Below, in pieces: positions 1-8,079 of a DNA stretch of 64,000 nucleotides. Each line of letters opens with the position of its first letter. Position 1 is the stretch's first letter. The DNA comes from Bradyrhizobium jicamae (lineage in GTDB: Bacteria; Pseudomonadota; Alphaproteobacteria; Rhizobiales; Xanthobacteraceae). The translations under genes were made by a program, and so were the position numbers. Location: contig NZ_JAFCKQ010000013.1 in assembly GCF_018130215.1 (NCBI RefSeq), positions 1-64,000 on the forward strand, given 5' to 3'. The notes under the pieces were generated by a model. That model saw only the letters and a list, made by a program, of their open reading frames with translations, was not told where the DNA came from and made no database searches.

Positions 1-158
1 CACCTCCCGCAGAACAAAAGCGGAAAGTGTAACCCATGTGTCCGGTACGAAATGTCACCTATGTATCGGGCCGCTCATCTGTGTCCAGCAGCGCAACAGC
101 GTCTCGCCGTCTTGTTCGGTCGCATAGCGATGCGGCAACCCCCCAAGGGACCGGGGTA

Positions 159-172
159 TTGATCTGGATCAA
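159..172. promoter_or_regulatory. FNR/FixK-type operator palindrome
   Basis: Perfect 14-bp palindrome TTGATCTGGATCAA, matching the TTGAT-N4-ATCAA pattern bound by FNR/FixK/Anr regulators. Its centre lies about 114 nt upstream of the hydrolase start at 280, a usual position for an activator site. The assignment rests on the palindrome and its position; no -10 element was identified with confidence. A second similar site lies at 2280-2293. Confidence 0.65.
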
Positions 173-279
173 TCGTAGCTGCCCCAGGCTCACTTTGGTG
201 CTGGATGCACCCGCCGGCCGCGCTGGATCTGTCAGTGCCAGGATGCTCGCGCCGGAGGGTATGCGTTGCGAGGAGCCAG

Positions 280-1380
280 ATGTCACCCGTGCACCGTACC
301 ATGTTCGCCTCTCCCCATGTTGCGATTGCCGCGCTGGTGGTCCTGGCCTGCTGTTCATGCACGCTCCGTCCCTTGCAAGGCGTGCTCGTGCCGAGCAATG
401 AGTTGGTCGAAGGCGCCTCGCAAGTCCCCATTCTGATCGGGACGACGCGCGCACGATCCGGCAGCGACGCCGGCGAGATGTTCAGCCGGGATCCGTCCAA
501 CGAGATGGCCTTCGGCCAAGTCACGGTCTCCATTCCGCCGGATGCTTCTCGTGCAGTCGGCGAAATACAATGGCCGCTATCTCCTCCTGGCGATCCGCGA
601 AAAGATTTCGTAACCGCATCGGCGGAATACCTGGATCGCGCTCAATTCGGCAATGCCATCACCAGCTTGGCCAAGGCCAGGCATCGCAGCAAGGCGATGG
701 TCTTCGTTCACGGATTCAACAATCGCTTCGACGACGCGGTGTATCGCTACGCCCAGTTCGTGCACGATGGCAGGCTTCCCGTAGTTCCGATCCTTTTTTC
801 CTGGCCATCGCAGGGAGCGGCAAACCTCGGTTCATACGAGCACGACCGCAAGGTCGCGCTGGAATCCGGCGTGCCGCTTGTCCAGCTGCTTGATGCAGTG
901 AACTCGAATCCCGGCGTCAGGGAGATCACGCTCGTCTGCCATTCCATGGGCTGCCTGATAACTCTCGATGCGCTCCACATGAAAGCATCGCGCGGCGGAA
1001 CGACATCGAAGCTGAAGAACGTCGCGTTTGTCGCACCCGACGTCGACTTTGATCAATTCATCAGCCAGGTCGGAGAGATGGGGCCGCGCCGCCCCCGGAT
1101 GGGCTTGTTTCTGTCGCAAGATGACGCCGCCCTCAAACTTTCAAAATCGATTTCGGGAGGGTCCAACCGCGTCGGCGACATCAATCCGGATCAAGAACCG
1201 TACAAGAGCGCAATTGCACAGCAGAAACTGCTTGTGTTCGACCTGACTCATCTGGGAGGAGACGACGCGCACTCCAGGGCGTTCGACGAAATCAGCAGCG
1301 TGATGGGCATGCTGGAGCGGCGGCTCGCGCAGGGCCAACAGCTCGGAGAGGATACGTCACGAACGGCCTCTGCCAGGTGA
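280..1380 (+). CDS. DUF900-like alpha/beta hydrolase, probable lipoprotein
   Basis: A 366-residue secreted alpha/beta hydrolase. ATG 280 was chosen because AGGAG sits about 5 nt upstream; an in-frame ATG at 205 has no comparable site. The N-terminus is a hydrophobic helix (residues 13-23) ending in a V-L-A-C lipobox at about Cys24, so a membrane-anchored lipoprotein is likely. The core carries FVHGFNN (142-148), ILFSWPSQG (171-179) and the nucleophile elbow CHSMG (Ser222), as in DUF900 esterase/lipase-like proteins; the first elbow Gly is Cys here. Substrate unknown. A FixK/FNR palindrome upstream suggests expression under low oxygen (inference). Confidence 0.85.
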   Translation: MSPVHRTMFASPHVAIAALVVLACCSCTLRPLQGVLVPSNELVEGASQVPILIGTTRARSGSDAGEMFSRDPSNEMAFGQVTVSIPPDASRAVGEIQWPLSPPGDPRKDFVTASAEYLDRAQFGNAITSLAKARHRSKAMVFVHGFNNRFDDAVYRYAQFVHDGRLPVVPILFSWPSQGAANLGSYEHDRKVALESGVPLVQLLDAVNSNPGVREITLVCHSMGCLITLDALHMKASRGGTTSKLKNVAFVAPDVDFDQFISQVGEMGPRRPRMGLFLSQDDAALKLSKSISGGSNRVGDINPDQEPYKSAIAQQKLLVFDLTHLGGDDAHSRAFDEISSVMGMLERRLAQGQQLGEDTSRTASAR

Positions 1381-1414
1381 TCACAGCGGGCATCGACCCG
1401 ACGAGAGGCTGCGC

Positions 1415-1807
1415 TCAACAGATATCGGCCACAAACCGATCCATGTAGTCGAGCAATTCCCTCCCGTCGTGCCCGCGCAAGGCATCGGACAGAACCCTGT
1501 CGATCGCGGTAGCCCTGCCTGCATAGGCCAGCGCCCAGCGCGCGTATCTTCGCTGTTCGGTCGGATGGGTTTGCAGGGTCAGAAGGCCGGTGTGCCTCTT
1601 GTCCCTGCAAATCGACGTTTTCATTCTCTTAAGCTCTGCGTCCGATCCCTCGAGAAACTGGGCAAAGTGAAGACCGGAAAACAGCAACACGCCGGTCAGT
1701 CCAAGCTCCGGGTTTCGCACTCGCGCGATGCTCCAAATGCTGGCTATCTCATCGTCAGCATTCTGCCCGAGCGTGCTGGTGCTGACGTAGAGCCATGTTG
1801 CGAGCAT
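1415..1807 (-). CDS. BLUF-domain blue-light photoreceptor (short type)
   Basis: A 130-residue protein that is almost entirely one BLUF (sensor of blue light using FAD) domain. The expected flavin-pocket residues are present: Tyr7, Asn32, Gln50 in HFAQFLEG, and Trp91 in ARWALAYAG. GLTGVLLF is a strong family signature. There is no fused EAL, cyclase or other output domain, so it belongs to the short BLUF class, which signals by binding a partner protein. No partner is evident next door. It lies on the minus strand downstream of a small secreted protein, and the two may share a promoter. Function as a light sensor is known for the family; the output is unknown. Confidence 0.9.
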   Translation of the reverse strand: MLATWLYVSTSTLGQNADDEIASIWSIARVRNPELGLTGVLLFSGLHFAQFLEGSDAELKRMKTSICRDKRHTGLLTLQTHPTEQRRYARWALAYAGRATAIDRVLSDALRGHDGRELLDYMDRFVADIC

Positions 1808-1924
1808 TTCTCATTCTCTCACGAGCAATGCCGGTGCAGCAGCCGCGCAGCTGTCGACACGGCGGGACGGGTCACGAACCTGGCTTGCGGTCTGCCGTCA
1901 ATATCGTGACCCGCAAACGACTGC

Positions 1925-2188
1925 CTACCGCCGTACTCCAACGCGATTGACACCGCCGTTTAAGTTGCCGCCGGCGTTATGACGGACCGCAGCGCGCGCC
2001 ACCGGGCGAGGCCTGAGCACGACGCCGGCCCGCGCGACACAGCCTGCCGGATAGCCGACATACGTGCAGTAGATTACGGCCTTGGCCGGTGCCGGACTGA
2101 GAGTCACCCCTGCAAGCCCCAGCAGGAGGCTGGCTGCGATTCCCGTAACAGTCACAGAGCTGGTCGAGAGACTCTTGGTCCGATGCAT
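1925..2188 (-). CDS. Small secreted protein, unknown function
   Basis: An 87-residue protein with an N-terminal signal peptide (basic MHRTKS, hydrophobic IAASLLLGLAGVTL, then APAKA as the cleavage site). The mature part is about 55 residues, rich in Val, Ala, Arg and Gly, with two Cys close together (YCTYVGYPAGC) that may form a disulfide. ATG 2188 was chosen over upstream starts because GAGGAGG lies just upstream of it. I do not recognise a family with known function. An FNR/FixK-like palindrome lies about 98 nt upstream of the start, suggesting oxygen-controlled expression. Confidence 0.65.
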   Translation of the reverse strand: MHRTKSLSTSSVTVTGIAASLLLGLAGVTLSPAPAKAVIYCTYVGYPAGCVARAGVVLRPRPVARAAVRHNAGGNLNGGVNRVGVRR

Positions 2189-2279
2189 GGTGTTCCTCCT
2201 CATCGTACGCGAACCGGAAGGTGATAACGCCGCGTCAGGCGCGGCTGAACATATCGTGAGCGGCAAGGGATCGGTGATG

Positions 2280-2293
2280 TTGACGTAGATCAA
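2280..2293. promoter_or_regulatory. FNR/FixK-type operator upstream of small secreted protein
   Basis: Near-perfect palindrome TTGACGTAGATCAA (minus strand TTGAT-CTAC-GTCAA). It fits the TTGA-N6-TCAA core of FNR/FixK sites and is centred about 98 nt upstream of the minus-strand start at 2188. It resembles the site at 159-172 in both sequence and distance to its gene. Confidence 0.55.
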
Positions 2294-2451
2294 CGGCGGG
2301 CAGCACAAGCTGCGACTGCCGGGACATCACAGTGGCCGGGGCAGGCATGGTATGGCTGTCGTGATCGGTCCGGAGGTGTAGCTGGCGGTCCGTCAATCCA
2401 ATCGTCGCCGGAGCGATCAATCGGATCAGTCAGGACGTGGACATGGCCGCC

Positions 2452-2646
2452 CTACAGGAGCGCAGCAAGCCCGACGAGGGCGATCGGAGCCAGACCTAGA
2501 AGAATGATCATTGCGTCATAGAGCGCTTCCGAGCGCCCGAGCGTCGCTGCTGCACGGCGTCCGGCAATGATAAGGGCGGGGCGCTTGCTGAGTTTGCGGG
2601 GCTCGCGGCCATTCGCCTGAGAGAATTCCAACAGGCCATAAGTCAT
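2452..2646 (-). CDS. Small single-pass membrane protein, unknown
   Basis: A 64-residue predicted protein with a basic N-terminal half (GREPRKLSKRPALIIAGRRAA) and a C-terminal hydrophobic segment (AMIILLGLAPIALVGLAALL) that would make one membrane helix ending at the C-terminus. ATG 2646 is preceded by a G-rich stretch but no clear Shine-Dalgarno. The charge pattern and the short hydrophobic tail look like a genuine small membrane protein, but no family is recognised and it could be spurious. Confidence 0.45.
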   Translation of the reverse strand: MTYGLLEFSQANGREPRKLSKRPALIIAGRRAAATLGRSEALYDAMIILLGLAPIALVGLAALL

Positions 2647-2834
2647 GGGAGCCCCCTACATGGGTTCCCATACTAGGCCGGAAAATTTTCCCGCGCAAAG
2701 TGCAGTTTGTGCCAGCTGCGCGTAGCTCAAATGAGCAGTCAAATGAGGGGTCAGCAGAAAGCCCCGCGCGAACCGCGACTTCCCATAGCCCGGCCATGAC
2801 GACGTTCGAAACCTGACTTCGCGATCTCGCGCGT

Positions 2835-3890
2835 CTACTCCGCGACCGTCTGGATCACGCTGCTCACCGGGCGGGTCGGCGCGGTCGAGACCTTCTCGGT
2901 CTTGGCCATCATCGCGTCGTATTCGGGCAGCGTCTCGATCTGGGTCTTCGGCTTCATCCAGACCACCTTGTAGCCGCCTTCCTTCAGCTTGCGCAGCAGG
3001 GTCGGCAGCGCCTGCGCGGTGTGCTTCTGCAGGTCGTGCATCAGGATGATGCCCTTGTGCTCCTTGTCGAGCCCCGCCATCACGTTCTTGATGACCTCGT
3101 CCGCGCTCTTGGACTTGAAGTCGTTGGAGTCGACGTCGACGGAGAACTTCGCGATGTTGCGGCTCTCGAGATAGGCCAGCGTCGCCGGCGTGTGCGCCAG
3201 CGCGGGAAAGCGGAAGAACGGCGCCGGATTGGCGCCGAGCGCGATCTTCACGGCGCTGAAGCCCTTCTCGATCTCGTCCTTGGCCTGCTGCTCGGTGAGC
3301 TTCTTGCTCGCCAGATGCGCATGCGACCAGGTGTGGGCGCCGATGGTGTGGCCGGCGGCCATGACCTGGCGCAGGATGTCGGGATGATAGGTCGTGTGCA
3401 GGCCGATCGGGAAGAACACCGCCTTGGTGCATTCGTCCGCCAATGCCTTGAGCACGGCCGGCGTGGTCGGCCACGGGCCGTCGTCGAAGGTCAGCACGAT
3501 CTCGTGGTCGGTCAGGAAGTCGAACTGCTTGTATTGCAGGAAGCCGAAGCCCGGGCCGCCCGTGGTGTCGACCACGACGGTGCGGCTGATGCCGAGCGCA
3601 TCGGGATTGGCGCATTTTTGCGTGGAGGCGACCGGAGCGGGCATCGGCGCGGGAGCAGCCGCCGGAGCAGGTGCCGCTGCCGCCGGGGTTGCATCGGCGC
3701 GCTTCGTCGAAAGCGCGGCAGTGGTGTCGACATCATCCTTGGCCGCCGCAGCAAGCGGATCGGCCGCGCGTGCGGCCACGGTTTGGGGAGCGGCGGCGTC
3801 GGCGCGCGGGGAGGAGGTCCAGAACCACACTCCGGCGATCGCGACCGCCATGACAAGACTGGCCAGCATCAGGCCCAACGGATTACGCAT
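2835..3890 (-). CDS. Polysaccharide deacetylase (NodB homology domain), membrane-anchored
   Basis: A 351-residue carbohydrate esterase family 4 protein. Residues 7-25 form an N-terminal membrane anchor or signal; an Ala/Pro-rich linker (about 66-90) follows, then the NodB domain. Motif 1 TFDDG (134-138) holds the catalytic base and a metal Asp. Motif 2 HTWSH (186-190) gives the two metal His. RFP, DVDSNDF and the LMHD-type motif 5 follow. The reaction is metal-dependent removal of N- or O-acetyl groups from a cell-wall or exported glycan. ATG 3890 starts just before the hydrophobic helix; an in-frame ATG at 3926 would add 12 residues. No nod genes are nearby, so a peptidoglycan or exopolysaccharide role is more likely than Nod factor. 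Confidence 0.88.
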   Translation of the reverse strand: MRNPLGLMLASLVMAVAIAGVWFWTSSPRADAAAPQTVAARAADPLAAAAKDDVDTTAALSTKRADATPAAAAPAPAAAPAPMPAPVASTQKCANPDALGISRTVVVDTTGGPGFGFLQYKQFDFLTDHEIVLTFDDGPWPTTPAVLKALADECTKAVFFPIGLHTTYHPDILRQVMAAGHTIGAHTWSHAHLASKKLTEQQAKDEIEKGFSAVKIALGANPAPFFRFPALAHTPATLAYLESRNIAKFSVDVDSNDFKSKSADEVIKNVMAGLDKEHKGIILMHDLQKHTAQALPTLLRKLKEGGYKVVWMKPKTQIETLPEYDAMMAKTEKVSTAPTRPVSSVIQTVAE

Positions 3891-4108
3891 CGGTACACAA
3901 CTCTTTCGGAACTCGGGGTACGCCACAGCCGTAACGACTGATTAGTGCCAACAAGGTCTTAACGTGGTCCCAACACGAGGTTGGGAGGATAAGAAAAAGC
4001 ACGGCTTGCGCCGATGTGATGATCGTCACAGTCGGCTCGCGCGGGTCGGCGCAGGATTGCACCCATCGAACAACGGGCCCGCCTTTGCGGTGCCGATGGG
4101 AGCCGATC

Positions 4109-4390
4109 ATGATCATGACGACATTGTTCAAAAGCCGGCTGTGCCAGGCCGCCGCCGCGATGACTTTCGCGGTCGCCTTCTCCGCGCTGTCCTCGACTGC
4201 GAGCTTTGCCTTCAGCGCCGAAGCGCAGCAGATGTGCACGGGTGATGCGTTCCGACTCTGCAGCGCCGAGATCCCGAACATCCCGAAGATCACCGCCTGC
4301 ATGATCAAGCATCGCTCCAATCTGAGCAGCGGCTGCCGCGCCGTGATGGACCGCGATCTGGCCGCCCAGCGCAAGGTCGCCGCCGAGTAA
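4109..4390 (+). CDS. Cys-rich secreted protein (GLG1-type repeat), copy 1
   Basis: A 93-residue protein with a signal peptide (hydrophobic AAAAMTFAVAFSALSSTASFAFSA). The mature part has four Cys spaced C-x6-C-x12-C-x12-C (QMCTGDAFRLC ... ACMIKHRSNLSSGC), which resembles the Cys-rich GLG1 repeat found in many rhizobial small secreted proteins. ATG 4109 is favoured by GGGAG just upstream; longer readings begin in non-coding sequence. The next gene (4565) has the same four-Cys layout, so the two are probably paralogues. Function unknown; periplasmic, with two likely disulfides. Confidence 0.7.
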   Translation: MIMTTLFKSRLCQAAAAMTFAVAFSALSSTASFAFSAEAQQMCTGDAFRLCSAEIPNIPKITACMIKHRSNLSSGCRAVMDRDLAAQRKVAAE

Positions 4391-4564
4391 TTGCGCGCCG
4401 GATCCGCCCTGCGACGACGGGACGCAGCCGCCGGCGGGGAGCGCACGCACTCCAGGGATGGCCGACCGCGCCCGGAACAAGGCCGTCCTTCCATCGTTTC
4501 AAGCTTCTTGGCCGCCCGGAAAGGCGATACAACGCCGCCGTCGCATTCATTGAAGGCTTGAGAG

Positions 4565-4777
4565 ATGATCCGATTTCTTTTTGTCGTTCCGTTCGTTCTG
4601 ATCGCGTCCACGGCCTCCGCGCAGCAGCAGGGGCGCGATGCCTGCACCCGCGACGCCTCGCGGTTCTGCCGCCACCACCTCGATCAGGGCGACGACGCCG
4701 TGCTGGCCTGCCTGAAGGAGCACCGTGCCCGCCTGAGCAAGGCGTGCCAGCAGACGTTGACCGAGCACGGGCAGTAG
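4565..4777 (+). CDS. Cys-rich secreted protein (GLG1-type repeat), copy 2
   Basis: A 70-residue protein: a signal peptide (MIRFLFVVPFVLIASTASA, cleavage after ASA) followed by about 50 residues with four Cys (DACTRDASRFC ... ACLKEHRARLSKAC). The C-x3-D-x2-RFC and C-[ML]-x3-HR-x2-LS-x2-C pattern is shared with the protein at 4109, so the two are related. It ends 18 bp before the convergent stop of the MFS transporter gene. No enzymatic motif is seen. Confidence 0.72.
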   Translation: MIRFLFVVPFVLIASTASAQQQGRDACTRDASRFCRHHLDQGDDAVLACLKEHRARLSKACQQTLTEHGQ

Positions 4778-4795
4778 ATTCCCAGACCAGCGAGG

Positions 4796-6499
4796 CTACG
4801 TGCTGCTCCCCGCCGCGGTCGCGACCACCGGCAGCACCTCGCCGGCGGTGCGGTCCGGCGTCTCGTCCTTCCAGCGCACCGAGCCGAACGGGCGCTCCAG
4901 CATGCGGCGCACCCGCACCGGCTCGGCGCCGATGTGGAAGTCCGCCGCCTTCTGGTGCAATTCGCGCTCGATCTGGGTGGCGCGGTTGCGCTGGCGCAGG
5001 AAATCCAGCCAGGTCGGGCAGTGGTAGCGCTCGGTCCACAGTTCGGGATCGGCGATGTCGCGCGCGATCGACCAGCCATAGGCGCCGTTGCGCTGGCGGC
5101 TAAGCTGCACCTCCAGCATCACATTGTGAAAGGCGCGGGCGTTGTCCTGCGCCACCCGATATTCGATCTCGACCACCAGCGGCCCGCTTCGTCCCTTGAG
5201 TTGCAACCGCACCTCGGGATCGGCGAGCGCCTCGGTGGCATCCTCGTTGCGCGCGCCGACCGGCGGCATCCTCAGCCAGAGGCCGAGCAGCGGCGAGATC
5301 AGCATCAAGGCGCCTGATATCAACAGCGCGGTCTCGACGCCGGCGACGTCGGTGATGCGGCCCCAGATCCAGCTGCCGATCGCAATCCCGCCGGCGATCG
5401 AGGCCTGGAACGCCGCCAGCGAGCGGCCGGCGACCCAGCGCGGTGCCGACAGCTGCACGCCGATATTGAACAGCGCCACCGCGAGCATCCACACCGCGCC
5501 GGCGACCACCAGTGCCGCGGCCGTGATCACCGGCTCGTTGCTGATGGCGACGGCGCCGATCGCGCATCCCATCGCCAGCGCGCAGGCCCGCACCGCGGCT
5601 TCGCCGCTCATGCGCCGGCGCACCTCGCTGATGTTGAGCGCCCCAATCACGGCGCCCATGCCGAAGGCGCCGAGCATGATGCCGTAGGTCTGCGCGCCGC
5701 CATGCAGCAGGTCGCGCGCCACCAGCGGCATCAGCGCCGAGACCGAGCCGCCGATGATGCCGGTGACCATGGTGCGGGTCAGCACGACCCGGATCGACGG
5801 CGAGTTGGTGATGTAGCGCACGCCGGAGACGATGGCGCGGTTCAGCCGCTCGCGCGGCAGCCGCGACGGCTCGCTGACGCGATTCCACAGGAACAGCACG
5901 ATCATCAGCGGCAGATAGAGCACGGCGTTGGCCGCAAACGCCGCGACCGCGCCGGCCGCGGCGACGACGATGCCGCCGATCGCGGGCCCAAAGCTGCGGG
6001 CGATGTTGTAGCTGATGCCGTTGAGCGCGACCGCGGCCGGCAGCGTCTCCGACGGCACCTGCTCGCTGACCGAGGATTGCCAGGCCGGTCCGAACAGCGC
6101 CATGCCGCTGCCGACGACGAAGCACAGCGCGAGCAGGATGTTCGGCGTCACCAGCTTGAACCAGGCCAGTACCGTCAGCGTCGTGGCTCCGCTCAGCGCG
6201 ATCATGAGCGAGACCAGGGCCACGATGCGGCGGTCATGCATGTCGGCGATGGCGCCGGCCGGCATCGAGATCAGCATCACCGGCAGCATCAGGGCGGTCT
6301 GTACCAGCGCGACCTTGTCGGCCTCCGACGTCATCTGGGTCATTGCCCAGGCGGCGCCGACGCCCTGGATCAGGATGCCGAGGTTCGAGAGAAGGCTGGC
6401 GAGCCAGATCCGCCTGAAGATTCCGTGACGTAACGGTGCAGTGATGCTGTCGGTTCGAACAGGCGGTGCGGTCATATCCGGTTCCGTTTGCCCTGCCAT
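4796..6499 (-). CDS. MFS transporter, MFS_3 (EntS-like) type
   Basis: A 567-residue inner-membrane transporter. About 12 hydrophobic segments occupy residues 30-430, followed by a soluble C-terminal domain of roughly 120 residues (VVEIEYRVAQDNA ... GWSIARDIADP ... ERELHQKA) resembling the small alpha/beta domain that follows many MFS_3 exporters. N-terminal LASLLSNLGILIQGVGAAW is characteristic of this class. Proton-driven export of a small molecule is the family role; substrate unknown. In-frame ATGs at 6499 and 6475 are both possible. It is divergent from the Tat-exported hydrolase at 6628 with about 130 bp between the starts. Confidence 0.87.
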   Translation of the reverse strand: MAGQTEPDMTAPPVRTDSITAPLRHGIFRRIWLASLLSNLGILIQGVGAAWAMTQMTSEADKVALVQTALMLPVMLISMPAGAIADMHDRRIVALVSLMIALSGATTLTVLAWFKLVTPNILLALCFVVGSGMALFGPAWQSSVSEQVPSETLPAAVALNGISYNIARSFGPAIGGIVVAAAGAVAAFAANAVLYLPLMIVLFLWNRVSEPSRLPRERLNRAIVSGVRYITNSPSIRVVLTRTMVTGIIGGSVSALMPLVARDLLHGGAQTYGIMLGAFGMGAVIGALNISEVRRRMSGEAAVRACALAMGCAIGAVAISNEPVITAAALVVAGAVWMLAVALFNIGVQLSAPRWVAGRSLAAFQASIAGGIAIGSWIWGRITDVAGVETALLISGALMLISPLLGLWLRMPPVGARNEDATEALADPEVRLQLKGRSGPLVVEIEYRVAQDNARAFHNVMLEVQLSRQRNGAYGWSIARDIADPELWTERYHCPTWLDFLRQRNRATQIERELHQKAADFHIGAEPVRVRRMLERPFGSVRWKDETPDRTAGEVLPVVATAAGSST

Positions 6500-6627
6500 G
6501 GCTTGCTGATGATTCCGGCGGGGTCACAGATGCCTGCGAAAAGCCTGTCATGTCCAGTATTTGCGACCCTGTTCGCGGGCGTAGGGCACAGCTAAAGTAC
6601 GGCTTGAGGCTTGGGGAGGGGAAACAC

Positions 6628-7998
6628 ATGGAGCTGTCGCGGCGGACGATCTTGAAGGGTGCCGGCGCGCTGTCCTTGCTCGGGGGCCGTCTCGGCGCTC
6701 CGGCCCTTGCGCAGGCGGCACCCGGCGTGTCCGGCGCCGACATTGCGCCGATCCTGTTCGTGCACGGCAATGGCGACCAGGCGCCGCTCTGGGTCACGAC
6801 GATCTGGCGGATGGAATCCAACGGCGTGCCGCGCGAGCGGATGTTCGCGATCAACTTCACCGATCCGCTGGCGCGGACTGACGACAAGGTCGAGCAGGCG
6901 GGCCGCTCCTCGACCGAGGATGCGCGCCGCGAGCTTGGCGAGGCGATCAGGGAGCTGAAGCAGAAGACGGGTGCTGCTCGCGTAGCATTGGTCGGCAATT
7001 CGCGCGGTGGCAATGCGATCCGCAATTATGTCAAGAACGGTGGCGGCGGCGAGGTCAGCCATGCGGTGCTGTGTGGCACGCCGAACCATGGCGTGTATGC
7101 CTCGGACGAGGGCCTCGGCAACGAGTTCAACGGCCGCGGCCCGTTCCTGCGGGGCCTCAACGAAGGCGACAGCGAGGTAGCGGCAGGCACCGCGTTCCTG
7201 ACGCTGCGCAGCGACGGGCTCGACAAATACGCGCAACCCGACGGCCGCTTCATCGGCAAGCCAGGCACGCCGACCAATGTGACATCAGACGGCCCGGCGC
7301 TGAAGGGCGCCACCAACCTTGTGATCGGGGCGGTCGATCATCGCGAGACCGCATATCATCCGCGCGCGTTCCGCGAGATCTACAAATTCATCGCCGGCCG
7401 CGAGCCGTCGCGGATCGAGATCGTGCCGGAGGCAAATGTCAGGCTGAGCGGCCTCGTCACCGGCACGCCCGGCGGCGTGCAGACCAATCGTCCGGTCGCG
7501 GGCGCATCCGTCGACGTCTATCACGTGGCGGCGGAGACCGGAGAGCGTATCGGCGGGCCGGTGCACAGCTCGCAAACCAGCGCCGACGGCCGCTGGGGTC
7601 CGGCACAGGTCGATCCGTCCTGGTATCTCGAGATCGTGCTGACCTCACCGGGCGCGGTGACGACGCATGTCTATCGTTCGCCGTTTCCGCGCTCCTCCGA
7701 CATCGTGCATCTGCGCGCGGCGCGGCCGCTCGGTCCGACCGACGCCGGTGCCGGCGCAATCGTGCTGATGTCGCGGCCGCGCGGCTATTTCGGCTTGCCG
7801 CGCGACGTCGTGCTGTTCGACGGCAGGGAGCCGGCCGACGTGAAGCCGGGCGTGCCGACCGACGCGGTGACGACATTGCGGCTGGCCGAGGCGGAGATCG
7901 GGCGTCCGATGGTTGCGATCTTCAACCAGGAGCGGATCGTGGCGCGGGCCTGGCCGGCGTCGGAAAACCGCATTGCGGTTGCGGAGCTGACTTATTAG
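6628..7998 (+). CDS. Tat-exported alpha/beta hydrolase (lipase-like)
   Basis: A 456-residue exported hydrolase. ATG 6628 is preceded by GGGGAGGGG. The N-terminus SRRTILKGAG (4-13) is a twin-arginine signal, with cleavage probably after ALAQA (about 30). The catalytic domain has LFVHGNGD (43-50) and a nucleophile elbow GNSRG (Ser125), as in lipase class-2-like alpha/beta hydrolases. Residues from about 280 onward form a second region (VRLSGLVTGTPGG, Ig or carboxypeptidase-regulatory-like beta structure) that may be an accessory binding domain. Folded export through Tat suggests a cofactor or rapid folding. Substrate unknown. Confidence 0.85.
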   Translation: MELSRRTILKGAGALSLLGGRLGAPALAQAAPGVSGADIAPILFVHGNGDQAPLWVTTIWRMESNGVPRERMFAINFTDPLARTDDKVEQAGRSSTEDARRELGEAIRELKQKTGAARVALVGNSRGGNAIRNYVKNGGGGEVSHAVLCGTPNHGVYASDEGLGNEFNGRGPFLRGLNEGDSEVAAGTAFLTLRSDGLDKYAQPDGRFIGKPGTPTNVTSDGPALKGATNLVIGAVDHRETAYHPRAFREIYKFIAGREPSRIEIVPEANVRLSGLVTGTPGGVQTNRPVAGASVDVYHVAAETGERIGGPVHSSQTSADGRWGPAQVDPSWYLEIVLTSPGAVTTHVYRSPFPRSSDIVHLRAARPLGPTDAGAGAIVLMSRPRGYFGLPRDVVLFDGREPADVKPGVPTDAVTTLRLAEAEIGRPMVAIFNQERIVARAWPASENRIAVAELTY

Positions 7999-8079
7999 GT
8001 CATTGTGTGATCCACCCGCCTTCATGGCGTCGGGATCGCGTGGCTGAATTCGATATTGCGAGCGGGGACGCGAGGGATC

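Noticed and set aside
32..78. Possible IS-end-like sequence (TGTAACCCATGTGTCCGG, then a similar CACCTATGTATCGGG)
   Set aside because: Two loosely similar pieces without a transposase or inverted partner in the window; cannot be supported.
2835..3890. NodB-like deacetylase as a true nodulation gene
   Set aside because: No other nod gene nearby, an N-terminal anchor and Ala/Pro linker are present; a general CE4 deacetylase is more likely.
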